A stretch of DNA of 64,000 nucleotides from Chryseobacterium sp. SN22 (lineage in GTDB: Bacteria; Bacteroidota; Bacteroidia; Flavobacteriales; Weeksellaceae): positions 41,845 through 105,844 of the forward strand of contig NZ_VTSX01000020.1 of assembly GCF_008329705.1 (NCBI RefSeq). Direction: 5' to 3'. Shown piece after piece: positions 52,793 to 61,942 of the stretch (position 1 is its first letter; each line of letters begins with the position of its first letter). The notes beneath the pieces were generated by a model, which saw only the letters and a list, made by a program, of their open reading frames with translations, searched no databases and was not told the origin of the DNA. The position numbers were made by a program, and so were the translations under genes.

Positions 52793-54940
52793 ATGGCAAT
52801 TTTAGGACAAATTAGGAGTAGACCTTGGCTCTTGATGGGAGTAATTGCACTGGCGCTTTTAGCGTTCCTTGTAAACCCCGATAGTATTGATAAGGTTTTT
52901 GGTAAAAATCCTGATGTTTTAGGAAAAGTAAATGGTGAGAAAATTACCCGTGAAGAGTTTAATGATCAACTTTTCGTGCTGCAACAGCAGGCTGAACAGC
53001 AAGGTCAGCCCAAGGCAGGTCTTGAAGAACAGGCCTGGCAATTGCTGGTACAGTCTAAGCTGATCAAGCAGCAATTCGAGAAAATGGGTTTCGAAATGAC
53101 GGAAGATTATTTCTGGAGCCAGCTTCAGTACGATCAGATGTTTGCTCAGCAGAAGCAGTTTTTCGACGAGAAGGGCAATTTCAAAACCCAGGAGCTTAAA
53201 AAACAGATCGAAGAGATGAAGGCAGCCTCGCCGGAAGGATACAACCAATGGTTGAAAACCAGAAAATCAGTCGAATACCGATTGATGGCAAGACAGGTTT
53301 TTGCCAATATTTCTACGGGGATCACCACTGGTAAGAAAGAGGCTGAGGAACTGATGAGAGAAAGAGATCAGCTGGCAGACATTGATTTCGTAAAGATCGA
53401 TTACGCAACTTACCTTCAGAAAAACAACATCAAGGTAACTACTGAAGATCTGGCTAATTATATCAAACAACATCCTGTGATGTTCAAGGCTGACGAAAGC
53501 AGAAATATCGGGATTGTATATTTCCCTTCTCAGCCGAGCTCAGCCGATGATGCTGCCGCTCAGAAAGAGATCAATAAACTGTTCTCTGCAGGAACAGATG
53601 CAAGCGGAGGTTCTGAAAATTTCCAGAATACCAAAAACGACTCCATGTTCGTAATGGCCAATTCAGATATGCCTTACAATCCTCAGTATGTAAAACCGAA
53701 TCAATTGCCGCAAGCCATCCAGGCACAGCTTCCTACAGCCGCAATCGGTCAGACTTTCGGTCCTTACAAAGAGCAGAACTTCTATGTGGTGTCTAAGCTT
53801 TTGGATAAAAAGACTTCGGATTCCACATTATCAAGACATATCCTTATCGCTTTCAAAGGAAGCCCTGCGGGAGAAGGCGTAACAAGATCCAAAGAACAGG
53901 CTAAAAAACTGGCCGATTCTATTGGTGCAGTAGTAAAAGCAAATCCTGCTAAATTCACTGAATTCCTTAAATTGTCCAACGACCCGAGTTCTGCAGCCCA
54001 GGGAGGAAGTTTAGGATGGACAACACCTGAAACACCTTTCGTGCCTGAATTCTTAAAATACCTGGCAGAAAATCCTAAAGGAGCAACAGGCGTAGTAGAA
54101 ACACAGTTCGGTTACCACATCATCAATATTGAAGATAAGAAGCCGGGTGCAATGGCTTATAAAGTAGCTAATCTTGTAAAAGCAGTGAAGCCTTCTGACG
54201 CTACGGAAGCGGAAGTAAACAAAAAGGCAAGCCGGTTCGTTCAGCAGGTTCAGGGGAAATCATTCAACGATTTCGTAAACATTGCCAAAAAAGCAAACTA
54301 CCAGTTCTCCAATCCGAAGCAGGCAAAGAGATTCGACGGTCAGCTTCAGGGCTTAGGAACAGAAAAAGATGCAGATATCCTGGCTTGGGCATTCGATAAG
54401 AAAAGAGAGAAAGGGGACACTGAATTATTTACAGTAGACGGAACAGGAGATAAAATTGTTGTTTACCTAAACGGTAAACAGGAAAAGGGGACAGCAGATC
54501 CGGAATCAGTGAGAGACCAGATCGAGGTTGTGGTGAAAAACAAGCTGGCTGCAAAACAGATTACAGAAAAATTGGGTAAGCCGGGAAGTCTTGATCAGGT
54601 GGCAAAACAGTTCGGAACTACAAAACAGTCTGCGCAGGTTAACCTGTTGAATCCATCAGTAGCAGGTGCTATGGAACCGAAGGTGGCCGGTGCTGCATTC
54701 GGAGTGAAGAAAGGGCAGCTATCCAATCCGGTTGAAGGGGGAACAGGCGTTTACGTTTTGGTTAAGAAAAATGAAATAACCAATAAGCAGCCCGGAGACC
54801 TTAAGCAGTTTACAGAATCCGTTACCCAGAGAAACGGCGGAATGTTCGGACAGGCTTGGTTAAAGAGCTTACAGGACAACGCGAAGATCGATGATTACAG
54901 AATTGAAATCTGGAACAAATCGGGTTCCCAACAACAATAA
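52793..54940 (+). CDS. Periplasmic peptidyl-prolyl isomerase, PpiD/SurA-like
   Basis: 715 aa, membrane-anchored foldase. One N-terminal membrane helix (PWLLMGVIALALLAFLVNPD) leads into a SurA N-terminal chaperone region (KVNGEKITREEFNDQLFVLQ). A parvulin domain lies near residues 345-460 (RHILIAFKGSP, AAQGGSLGWTTPETPFVPEF and TQFGYHIINIEDKKPG). A second, degenerate parvulin-like region may follow near residue 550. It assists folding of proteins leaving the Sec translocon. A single gene with a terminator. Confidence 0.92.
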   Translation: MAILGQIRSRPWLLMGVIALALLAFLVNPDSIDKVFGKNPDVLGKVNGEKITREEFNDQLFVLQQQAEQQGQPKAGLEEQAWQLLVQSKLIKQQFEKMGFEMTEDYFWSQLQYDQMFAQQKQFFDEKGNFKTQELKKQIEEMKAASPEGYNQWLKTRKSVEYRLMARQVFANISTGITTGKKEAEELMRERDQLADIDFVKIDYATYLQKNNIKVTTEDLANYIKQHPVMFKADESRNIGIVYFPSQPSSADDAAAQKEINKLFSAGTDASGGSENFQNTKNDSMFVMANSDMPYNPQYVKPNQLPQAIQAQLPTAAIGQTFGPYKEQNFYVVSKLLDKKTSDSTLSRHILIAFKGSPAGEGVTRSKEQAKKLADSIGAVVKANPAKFTEFLKLSNDPSSAAQGGSLGWTTPETPFVPEFLKYLAENPKGATGVVETQFGYHIINIEDKKPGAMAYKVANLVKAVKPSDATEAEVNKKASRFVQQVQGKSFNDFVNIAKKANYQFSNPKQAKRFDGQLQGLGTEKDADILAWAFDKKREKGDTELFTVDGTGDKIVVYLNGKQEKGTADPESVRDQIEVVVKNKLAAKQITEKLGKPGSLDQVAKQFGTTKQSAQVNLLNPSVAGAMEPKVAGAAFGVKKGQLSNPVEGGTGVYVLVKKNEITNKQPGDLKQFTESVTQRNGGMFGQAWLKSLQDNAKIDDYRIEIWNKSGSQQQ

Positions 54941-54963
54941 AAAAATAATTTTCAGATAGATAA

Positions 54964-54992
54964 AAAGCGGCAAAGTTTTTGCCGCTTTCTTT
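54964..54992 (+). terminator. Rho-independent terminator
   Basis: An 11-bp perfect stem (AAAGCGGCAAA / TTTGCCGCTTT) with a 3-nt loop, then CTTTG. Confidence 0.75.
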
Positions 54993-55038
54993 GTGTTTAA
55001 CGCGGAGCATTAAAAGAAAAACATTAATTTAAATGTAG

Positions 55039-55047
55039 TATATTTGC
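55039..55047 (+). promoter_or_regulatory. Candidate -7 box of the mlaD-like gene promoter
   Basis: TATATTTGC matches TAnnTTTGC, 21 bp before the GTG start. Confidence 0.5.
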
Positions 55048-55068
55048 TCATTAGAAAAAATTTAGCAA

Positions 55069-56019
55069 GTGAAGTTCAGTAAAGAATTAAAAGCTGGTGT
55101 AATCGCACTATTGGCCATTGTTGGTTTTGTGGTGCTTTTTCAATTTATGAAAGGCCGAAGCCTTTTTACTACCGACAATATATTTTACGCAAAATATGAT
55201 AACGTAGAGGGGTTAGCCCAATCCTCGCCCGTTTCCATCAATGGTTTGAAAGTAGGACAGGTGGATAAAATTATTCCTCATACTTCCAAAACCGGGAAGC
55301 TTGATTTTATTGTAAAAATTACCGTAGATAACAATTTTGAGTTCTCAAAGAATTCGACATTAGAAATTTTTGAGCCCAGCCTGATGGGGGGTAAAGAAAT
55401 GAGAATCAACCTGATGTACGGAGGTCCTACTGCCAAAGACGGCGATACATTAAGAGGCGCCTTCAAGCTTGGAACACTGGGAAGCCTCTCTTCGCAGGTG
55501 GGTCCGGTAAAAGACCAGCTGCAGGTAGTTCTTCACCGGGTAGATTCTCTGATGACCAATGCCAATCAACTTGTAGATGCTCAAAACAGACAGGAAATTA
55601 AATTATTACTGGCTAACCTTAATAAAACTGTTGGTGCATTACAGAGCACGGCAGCAAGTGTAAACTCTTTGGTAGGACATAATGATCCTAAACTTCAGAA
55701 AGTACTGGATGATGCCAGCCTTACCATGCAGAGCGGAAAAGTTACTTTGGATAAATACGGAAATTTAGCGGAAAGCATCGACACCAAAAAGCTGAATGCT
55801 ACCATCGCCAATCTTGATGAAACGGTGGGCCAATTGAATAAAGTGGTTTCCGGAATCGACAGAGGAGAAGGAAGCTTAGGAAAGATTATGAAAGATGATC
55901 AGCTATACAACAATCTTAACGCTGCCTCCAATAATCTTAATTCTTTGATCGAAGATCTGAAGGCACATCCTAAGAAATACGTTAACTTCTCCGTATTCGG
56001 AAAGAATAGTAAAGACTAA
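55069..56019 (+). CDS. MCE/MlaD family lipid-transport protein
   Basis: 316 aa, starting with GTG at 55069 (MKFSKELKAGVIALLAIVGF). One N-terminal membrane helix (about residues 9-27) anchors the MCE domain: YDNVEGLAQSSPVSINGLKVG is its hallmark, followed by GGKEMRINLMYGG. The C-terminal half is a long helical region with Asn/Leu repeats (NLNKTVGALQSTAASVNSLV). It is the probable substrate-binding ring of the transporter whose permease and ATPase are at 36386-37953. Nine bp separate it from the Fe-S oxidoreductase pair, with which it may be co-transcribed. Confidence 0.9.
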   Translation: MKFSKELKAGVIALLAIVGFVVLFQFMKGRSLFTTDNIFYAKYDNVEGLAQSSPVSINGLKVGQVDKIIPHTSKTGKLDFIVKITVDNNFEFSKNSTLEIFEPSLMGGKEMRINLMYGGPTAKDGDTLRGAFKLGTLGSLSSQVGPVKDQLQVVLHRVDSLMTNANQLVDAQNRQEIKLLLANLNKTVGALQSTAASVNSLVGHNDPKLQKVLDDASLTMQSGKVTLDKYGNLAESIDTKKLNATIANLDETVGQLNKVVSGIDRGEGSLGKIMKDDQLYNNLNAASNNLNSLIEDLKAHPKKYVNFSVFGKNSKD

Positions 56020-56028
56020 TATATAACC

Positions 56029-57366
56029 ATGCAGTATATTCCTCATATTATTTTTTTTATTTTATTAACAGCAGGTTTCGGGCTATTTGCCATGAGTCTG
56101 CTTAAGATTTACAGAAATATCAGGTTAGGAAGGGAGATTAACCGTAGCGACAGAAAAGGTGAACGTTGGGAAACCATGGCAAAAGTAGCGATGGGCCAGA
56201 GCAAAATGACAAAACGTCCGATTGCCGGAGTTCTGCATCTTTTCGTATATGTTGGTTTTATCATTATTAATATCGAGCTTATAGAAATCGTGGTAGACGG
56301 GATATTCGGAACCCACCGGTTTTTATCTACCATTATAGGAAACGGTGTATACCGCTTCTTTACGGCAACACTGGAAATTTTAGCATTGCTGGTAGTTATC
56401 GGAGTTGTAGCGTTTTTTATCCGCAGAAATTTCTACGGAGTGAAAAGGCTCACGATGAAGGAACTTTTGGGATGGCCGAAGGAAGATGCCAACTGGATTC
56501 TGATTATCGAATTTGCCCTGATGATGGCTTTTTTTATGATGAATGCCTCGGATGCTATTTTACAGAGCAGAGGCTACGGCCATTTTGCAAATGTAGGAGC
56601 TTTCCCGATCAGTAGGATTTCCTTTATTCCTTTTCTGGAGACTTTCAGCTTTGACAGCGGATTTCTGTTCGGAATTGAGAGAGCTGCCTGGTGGTTCCAT
56701 TTTGTAGGAATTCTTTTCTTTATGAATTACCTCTATTATTCAAAACATTTACACATTATCCTTGCTTTTCCAAGTACCTGGTACGCTAACCTTGAAAAGA
56801 AAGGGAAATTCAATAACCTGGAGTCTGTAACGAAAGAGATTAAGCTGATGATGGATCCGAATGCAGATCCATATGCAGCTCCGGCAGACGGACAAGCCGA
56901 AACACCGTCAAAATTCGGTGTTGAGGATATCTTTGACCTAAATCAGGTACAACTCTTAAATGCTTATTCCTGTACCGAATGTGGCCGCTGTACAGCCGTT
57001 TGCCCGGCTAATATTACTGGTAAAAAACTTTCTCCCAGACTGATCTTAATGAAAACCAGGGACCGTCTGGAAGAAGTAGGAAAAAACATCGATAAAAACG
57101 GCAAGTTTGAGGATGACGGCAAAAAATTGCTGCATGACTATATTACCAAAGAAGAACTTTGGGCCTGTACAACCTGCAATGCGTGTACGGAGGCCTGTCC
57201 TGTATTGCTGGACCCGTTATCCATCATTAATGATATGAGAAGATTCCTGGTCATGGAACAGTCGGCAGCGCCGCAGGAACTCAACCTGATGATGGCAAAT
57301 ATCGAAAACAACGCCGCTCCTTGGCAGTACAACCAGGCTGACCGTCTGAATTGGGCGAAAGACTAA
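56029..57366 (+). CDS. Membrane Fe-S oxidoreductase (heterodisulfide reductase-like)
   Basis: 445 aa. The N-terminal half has about five membrane helices and resembles a nitrate-reductase-gamma/HdrE-type cytochrome b domain. The C-terminal half is a ferredoxin domain with two 4Fe-4S motifs: CTECGRCTAVCPANITGK and CTTCNACTEACPVLLDP, joined by about 55 residues. The product of the next gene carries CCG domains, so the two together form an HdrDE/GlpC-like electron-transfer unit, probably passing electrons to or from quinone. The physiological substrate is unknown. Widely conserved in Bacteroidetes. Confidence 0.88.
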   Translation: MQYIPHIIFFILLTAGFGLFAMSLLKIYRNIRLGREINRSDRKGERWETMAKVAMGQSKMTKRPIAGVLHLFVYVGFIIINIELIEIVVDGIFGTHRFLSTIIGNGVYRFFTATLEILALLVVIGVVAFFIRRNFYGVKRLTMKELLGWPKEDANWILIIEFALMMAFFMMNASDAILQSRGYGHFANVGAFPISRISFIPFLETFSFDSGFLFGIERAAWWFHFVGILFFMNYLYYSKHLHIILAFPSTWYANLEKKGKFNNLESVTKEIKLMMDPNADPYAAPADGQAETPSKFGVEDIFDLNQVQLLNAYSCTECGRCTAVCPANITGKKLSPRLILMKTRDRLEEVGKNIDKNGKFEDDGKKLLHDYITKEELWACTTCNACTEACPVLLDPLSIINDMRRFLVMEQSAAPQELNLMMANIENNAAPWQYNQADRLNWAKD

Positions 57367-57369
57367 TTA

Positions 57370-57404
57370 ATGTAACAATCTAGAAATATGACGATGTAAC
57401 AATC
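57370..57404 (+). repeat. Direct repeat ATGTAACAATC between Fe-S genes
   Basis: The 11-mer occurs at 57370-57380 and 57394-57404, 24 bp apart, in the 84-bp spacer. Chryseobacterium genomes often carry GTAACAATG-rich spacer tracts, by my recollection. The Fe-S genes on both sides appear to be one operon, so the repeat interrupts it. Confidence 0.5.
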
Positions 57405-57450
57405 ATTACTGATAAAATGTTGCATGGGTATATTGTTAAACTAAACTAAA

Positions 57451-58236
57451 ATGGATTTCAATATAAAAACAATGGCAGAATATGCTGCCGAAGGGAAATC
57501 GCCGGAAGTTTTATTCTGGGTGGGCTGTGCGGGAAGCTTTGACGACCGTGCCAAAAAAATCACGAAAGCATTCTGCAAGATATTAAATAAAATAGGCGTT
57601 GAATTTGCAGTCTTGGGACAGGAAGAAAGCTGTACCGGAGATCCTGCAAAACGGGCCGGAAACGAGTTTGTTTTCCAGATGATGGCTCTGACGAACATTG
57701 AAGTCCTGAATGCCTATGAAGTGAAAAAAATCGTTACGGCCTGTCCGCATTGTTTCAACACCCTGAAAAATGAATATCCAAGTCTTGGAGGGAAGTACGA
57801 AGTGATCCATCACACCCAGTTTCTTAAGAACCTGATGGAAGAAGGCCGCTTAAAGATTGAAGGCGGAGCTTTCAGAGGAAAGAAAATTACTTTTCATGAC
57901 CCTTGTTATTTGGGACGCGCCAACGGCGAATATGAAGCACCGAGAATGTTACTCGAAAAACTGGATGCAGAACTCGTTGAAATGAAACGTTGCAAAACCA
58001 ATGGTCTTTGCTGCGGTGCGGGTGGTGCACAGATGTTCAAGGAACCTGAAAAAGGGAAAAAAGACATCAACATCGAAAGAACTGAAGAGGCCTTGTCCGT
58101 TGAGCCGAAAGTTATTGCCACAGGCTGCCCGTTCTGTAACACCATGATGACGGATGGGGTAAAACATTTTAATAAAAATCATGAAGTTGCGGTAAAAGAT
58201 ATCGTTGAGCTTCTGGCTGAGGCGGAAGATCTGTAA
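57451..58236 (+). CDS. Fe-S oxidoreductase with two CCG domains (HdrD/HdrB-like)
   Basis: 261 aa, soluble. Two cysteine-rich (CCG) domains: the first includes VGCAGSFDDRAKKI and ACPHCFNTLKNEYP; the second includes HDPCYLGRANGEYEAPR, GLCCGAGGAQMF and ATGCPFCNTMMTDGV. Such domains hold non-cubane 4Fe-4S clusters in heterodisulfide reductase and cluster sites in GlpC/LutA. It works with the membrane ferredoxin-type protein of the preceding gene. A terminator follows. Confidence 0.88.
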   Translation: MDFNIKTMAEYAAEGKSPEVLFWVGCAGSFDDRAKKITKAFCKILNKIGVEFAVLGQEESCTGDPAKRAGNEFVFQMMALTNIEVLNAYEVKKIVTACPHCFNTLKNEYPSLGGKYEVIHHTQFLKNLMEEGRLKIEGGAFRGKKITFHDPCYLGRANGEYEAPRMLLEKLDAELVEMKRCKTNGLCCGAGGAQMFKEPEKGKKDINIERTEEALSVEPKVIATGCPFCNTMMTDGVKHFNKNHEVAVKDIVELLAEAEDL

Positions 58237-58252
58237 ATGGCTTAAAATTATA

Positions 58253-58276
58253 AAACTCAGGATTTTTCCTGAGTTT
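58253..58276 (+). terminator. Rho-independent terminator
   Basis: A 9-bp perfect stem (AAACTCAGG / CCTGAGTTT) with a 6-nt loop, then ATTGTTT. Confidence 0.7.
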
Positions 58277-58354
58277 ATTGTTTAATGTTAATTCCATACA
58301 GGCAGATTAATGTCTGAAGAAAAAATTGTAATTTTACTTTTTAAATTGATTAAA

Positions 58355-58843
58355 ATGAAGATTGAAGAATCCAATATCGTAGAAGCAAATGATTACAGAG
58401 TCATTATATATCCGGCGTCAAGGCCTTTTGAAACTAAAGAAGCAAAGCAGATCACAGAGAAACTTTTTGATTTCCTGGCAACATGGGCAGCTCATGGAAA
58501 ACCGCTTTCTTCCTCTTTTAAAATTGAGAAAAACCAGTTTGTTGTCATCTGTGTAGATGAGGAAAAAGAGATGGCGTCAGGCTGCAGCATCGATGCCTTG
58601 GGAAAGATAATGAGAGAAATTGATGAAGAATACCAACTGGGACTTTTTGACCGGATGAAAGCCAGTTTTGTAGAAAACGGAGAAGTAAAAACATTGAAGC
58701 TTAATGATTTTAAATCCAAAGTAAGGAGCGGGGAAATCTCCAGAGATATCCAGGTGTTCGACTTTTCAAAGAATACCTATCTTGAGTTTCTTGGAAATTT
58801 TCTTTTGCCATTCGATAGAAGCTGGGCTGCCGGGATTAAGTAA
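58355..58843 (+). CDS. Conserved flavobacterial cytoplasmic protein of unknown function
   Basis: 162 aa from MKIEESNIVEANDYRVIIYP; 15 more codons upstream are AT-rich and contain a TAATTTTA promoter-like box. Features are RVIIYPASRPFETKEAKQIT, FLATWAAHGKPLSSSFKIEK and ASGCSIDALGKIMREIDEEY. I recall homologues of this length throughout Flavobacteriia, some labelled ABC transporter ATPase without any Walker motif; none is seen here either, so that label is not supported. A single gene between terminators. Confidence 0.75.
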   Translation: MKIEESNIVEANDYRVIIYPASRPFETKEAKQITEKLFDFLATWAAHGKPLSSSFKIEKNQFVVICVDEEKEMASGCSIDALGKIMREIDEEYQLGLFDRMKASFVENGEVKTLKLNDFKSKVRSGEISRDIQVFDFSKNTYLEFLGNFLLPFDRSWAAGIK

Positions 58844-58865
58844 ACCATTTATGGTAAATCAATAT

Positions 58866-58891
58866 AAAAGTGGAACATTTCCACTTTTTTT
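58866..58891 (+). terminator. Rho-independent terminator
   Basis: A 10-bp perfect stem (AAAAGTGGAA / TTCCACTTTT) with a 3-nt loop and T-run. Confidence 0.8.
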
Positions 58892-58899
58892 GGTTTAAT

Positions 58900-58908
58900 T
58901 ATATTTGC
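58900..58908 (+). promoter_or_regulatory. Candidate -7 box of the glycosyltransferase promoter
   Basis: TATATTTGC matches TAnnTTTGC, 41 bp before the ATG. Confidence 0.5.
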
Positions 58909-58949
58909 AGAAATTTTCTTAAAGCTTTAAATAAAGATTCCCTAAACTG

Positions 58950-60083
58950 ATGGCCGAAATCCTTTTTTTAACGACTGCGCACCAATATGATGATGACCGG
59001 ATTTTTTATCATCAGGCGAAAGCATTGAAAGATGAAGGGCACAGGGTGAAAATCTGCAGCCTTACCTCTGAATTCCAGGGAACAGCCGACACAATTGAAA
59101 TCGAATCCTACGCAATACTTGAGAAAAGCACGCAAGAGAAATTAGAAGTTTTTAAAAAAGTAGTTCAGGGTTTTAATCCCGATACTGTCATCTGTTCGGA
59201 ACCGCTGGCAGTAATGGCTGCAGGAAAGTTTAAAAAACGAAAGAAAGTCAGTATTGTGTACGATATCACCGAATGGTATCCTTCAATGAGAATGATGGAA
59301 CCTTTTTCTTTTCCGTTAAATATCTTTCATGCCCTAAAGTTCTTTATGATCCAGCTTTACGCTGGGTTTATCAGCACCCATTTTATTTTTGGAGAGGATA
59401 CGAAAAAGTTTCCACTGGCTTATTTTTTTCCGTTTAAAAAAAAGATAATACTGCCTTATTATCCTGATGATGCCTATATTCATAAGAATATTAAAACAAT
59501 ACAGGACAATACCATTACCCTCTGTTACACCGGACAGTTTTCCCAGGAAAAGGGGATCGGTCATTTTTTTGCAGCAGCAGATTACCTGCGAAAAAAGAGA
59601 CCGGGCCTGGATCTCCGCATTTTATTGATCGGAGGGCCAAGAAAAAAAAAAGACAAACAGTATTTTACAGAACAACTGGAAAAATACCGGTTTGATAATA
59701 TAAGTATTGGGAAATCTGCCTCTTTTGAAACCTTCACGGAAGCATATGCAGAGGCGGACATCTGTTTCGACCTAAGGACCATGAATTATGAAAATCATCA
59801 TTGTTTACCGATCAAATTATTCTATTATGCCGCTTCCGGAAAGCCCGTCATCTATACCGATCTGAAAGCCATTCGACAGCATATTGATGTTTGCAGATTT
59901 GGTTTTCTGGTAGATCCCAAGATCCCGGAGACTATTGCAGAACACATTTTACAATATCTCGAAGACCCGGAACTGTATGCAAAACACGCTGCAAATGCAA
60001 GGGTTGCGTATGAAAAAAAATACAATTGGGCAGCCATTAAAAACTTATTTGTAAACTTCATCCACAATGCAGTGAGAAGATGA
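58950..60083 (+). CDS. Glycosyltransferase, GT4-like
   Basis: 377 aa with two Rossmann-like halves (GT-B fold). The N-terminal half begins MAEILFLTTAHQYDDDRIFY with DxR-type contacts. The C-terminal half has CYTGQFSQEKGIGHFFAAAD, ILLIGGPRKKKDKQYF, AYAEADICFDLRT and LPIKLFYYAASGKPVIYTD, which correspond to the nucleotide-sugar-binding site and EX7E-like region, though the canonical Glu residues are not clear. It overlaps the flippase gene by 4 bp (ATGA), so the two probably serve one surface polysaccharide. Confidence 0.85.
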   Translation: MAEILFLTTAHQYDDDRIFYHQAKALKDEGHRVKICSLTSEFQGTADTIEIESYAILEKSTQEKLEVFKKVVQGFNPDTVICSEPLAVMAAGKFKKRKKVSIVYDITEWYPSMRMMEPFSFPLNIFHALKFFMIQLYAGFISTHFIFGEDTKKFPLAYFFPFKKKIILPYYPDDAYIHKNIKTIQDNTITLCYTGQFSQEKGIGHFFAAADYLRKKRPGLDLRILLIGGPRKKKDKQYFTEQLEKYRFDNISIGKSASFETFTEAYAEADICFDLRTMNYENHHCLPIKLFYYAASGKPVIYTDLKAIRQHIDVCRFGFLVDPKIPETIAEHILQYLEDPELYAKHAANARVAYEKKYNWAAIKNLFVNFIHNAVRR

Positions 60084-61333
60084 AGCAGACAATTCTTAAA
60101 ACTTTTGTTTCGCGATTTTTAATCCTGATCTTAAATTTCGGGTTGGTCATTTACACGACCAATCAGTGGGGAAGTAACGGCAAGGGGATTATTTCCATCA
60201 TGGTAGCCAATCTTACCGTTATCAGTTTTTTTGCCAATGTTTTTGTAGGAAGCAGTATGAGCTACTTTGCCAAAAGATTCAGGACTGAGGAAATTTTACC
60301 TTTTGCCTATCTCTGGTCTGTTCTTGTAGGAGTCACCGTTTCCATTGTTTTCAGCTTTAATCAGGCTTCAGAATATTCGTGCTACTTAGTCATCTTGTCT
60401 GTATTATCAGCATTGCTGACTGCCAATGTAAATTTGTTTGTAGGCCAGCAAAATATCAGAATGTTTAATGTTTATACGGTTCTGCAACAGGTGATGCACA
60501 TCGTATTTATTGTCCTTATCGTTTACGTGATCCGCATAACTTCCGTAGAAGCTTATTTTAGTGCCCAGATCAGCTGCTTCGGGTTTTTATTTCTGGTCAG
60601 TGCCATTCAGGTATTTAGATATTCTAACTTTAGAAAATTATCTTTCTCAAGGGCGGTCGGTTACAAGCTTTTCGATTACGGATGGAAAACGCAGATAAGC
60701 TCTTTTCTGCAGTTTCTGAATTACCGGTTGTCTTTTTACTTTCTCGAATATTTTAAAGGAATCACCAGTGTCGGGGTTTTTTCGGTGGGAATTGCCTTTT
60801 CCGAAGCAGTATGGACGGTAAGCCGCAGCCTTTCCGTGGTTCTGTATTCTGATGTAGTCAATAACAGAAGTTCAGTTGAAGCCATTGAAAAAACAAAGGT
60901 TTCTTTAAAGATGAGTTTTTTAATTACCTTATTGTTTATTATGATAATGCTGGTTATCCCGGCTCAAGTGTATGCGATGATTTTCGGAAAAGAGTTCAGC
61001 CGGACCAAAGAAATCGTGCTTCTGCTTTCACCGGGCATTATGGCCATCGCCGTTAGCAACATCATCGGGTATTATTTTGCAGGAATTAATAAGCTCAGGA
61101 TCCTCAATGTAAAATCATTGATAGGACTGGTTTTTACGGTTATTTCTTCCTTCTACGTAATTCCGAGATGGGGCATTAAAGGAGCCTGCGTGGTAACATC
61201 TATTTCGTATTGCTTGTCCTCTGCGCTTTTATTCTGGCAGTTTTATAAGATGACAGAATTTAGGATCAGGGATTATTTCCTTTCAAAAGCCGAGATCAAT
61301 TTACTTTTAAATAAGGCCTTAAAGAAAAAATAG
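60080..61333 (+). CDS. Polysaccharide flippase, Wzx-like (MOP superfamily)
   Basis: 417 aa with about twelve membrane helices and short charged loops. It begins MKQTILKTFVSRFLILILNF, and the pattern TTNQWGSNGKGIISIMVANL near residue 28 is typical of O-antigen or capsule flippases. It should move lipid-linked sugars across the inner membrane. It is coupled with the glycosyltransferase gene by a 4-bp overlap. No polymerase gene (wzy) is in the window. Confidence 0.85.
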   Translation: MKQTILKTFVSRFLILILNFGLVIYTTNQWGSNGKGIISIMVANLTVISFFANVFVGSSMSYFAKRFRTEEILPFAYLWSVLVGVTVSIVFSFNQASEYSCYLVILSVLSALLTANVNLFVGQQNIRMFNVYTVLQQVMHIVFIVLIVYVIRITSVEAYFSAQISCFGFLFLVSAIQVFRYSNFRKLSFSRAVGYKLFDYGWKTQISSFLQFLNYRLSFYFLEYFKGITSVGVFSVGIAFSEAVWTVSRSLSVVLYSDVVNNRSSVEAIEKTKVSLKMSFLITLLFIMIMLVIPAQVYAMIFGKEFSRTKEIVLLLSPGIMAIAVSNIIGYYFAGINKLRILNVKSLIGLVFTVISSFYVIPRWGIKGACVVTSISYCLSSALLFWQFYKMTEFRIRDYFLSKAEINLLLNKALKKK

Positions 61334-61357
61334 GAGGACAGAATAAAAATAAGTTTT

Positions 61358-61365
61358 TATCTTTG
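61358..61365 (+). promoter_or_regulatory. Candidate -7 box, very close to the lipoprotein start
   Basis: TATCTTTG matches TAnnTTTG but ends only 6 bp before the ATG at 61372. The upstream box is not clear. If used, the mRNA would be almost leaderless. Confidence 0.4.
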
Positions 61366-61371
61366 TTGGAA

Positions 61372-61875
61372 ATGAGAAATATTGTCTTCGGAATTCTGGT
61401 CGTATGTTTAGCTGTTCTGAGCTGCAGAACAGGAGATGATGATCTGCAACAGATCGATCAGATTTTAAATATTTACGTGAGAAACAGTGCCGGACAGGAT
61501 CTGCTTCACCAGAAAAAGGATCAGACGTATTTTACCTATTCCATGAATGATGTATTCGGGATTAAAGATATTTCACCGGTAAGCAGTTCATTACGGGCAA
61601 CTGCAGATTCTACGCTTTTCATCGAATACATTGCAGGAGCCAGAAGAATAGGAGTGGATACATTGGATCCTAATAATAAAACCTACCGTTCCGTAATTGC
61701 TCTTTCTCTGATAAAAAGACTGAATACAACTATTCAAGATACCATTAATGACACCCTAAGGATAGAATACCGGATGGCGCCATTGGCTTTTGAAGTCTCA
61801 AGAGTGTATTATAACGATACCCTGAGGTTCACAAAAACACCGGGTTCCCCGAATGTGGTAACGATCGTAAAATAA
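61372..61875 (+). CDS. Lipoprotein of unknown function
   Basis: 167 aa from MRNIVFGILVVCLAVLSC; the lipobox AVLSC ends at residue 18. A TTG three codons earlier is possible. The mature part has strand-like segments (LNIYVRNSAGQDLLHQKK, TLFIEYIAGARRIGVDTLD and TLRIEYRMAPLAFEVSRVYY) without a recognised fold. It resembles small Bacteroidetes lipoproteins often found near serS or polysaccharide genes. 38 bp after the flippase gene. Confidence 0.75.
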   Translation: MRNIVFGILVVCLAVLSCRTGDDDLQQIDQILNIYVRNSAGQDLLHQKKDQTYFTYSMNDVFGIKDISPVSSSLRATADSTLFIEYIAGARRIGVDTLDPNNKTYRSVIALSLIKRLNTTIQDTINDTLRIEYRMAPLAFEVSRVYYNDTLRFTKTPGSPNVVTIVK

Positions 61876-61881
61876 ATTTTA

Positions 61882-61890
61882 TACCTTTGC
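61882..61890 (+). promoter_or_regulatory. Candidate -7 box of the serS promoter
   Basis: TACCTTTGC matches TAnnTTTGC, 52 bp before the serS ATG. A nine-codon reading frame (ATG 61908, MLSILITNI, stop at 61937) lies in the leader, 5 bp before serS. Confidence 0.5.
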
Positions 61891-61942
61891 AAAACTGCGG
61901 GCATCCCATGCTCAGCATTCTAATAACTAACATCTAAATAAA

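Noticed and set aside
58355..58843. ABC transporter ATPase label sometimes given to homologues of this protein
   Set aside because: No Walker A, signature or Walker B motif is present in 162 residues.
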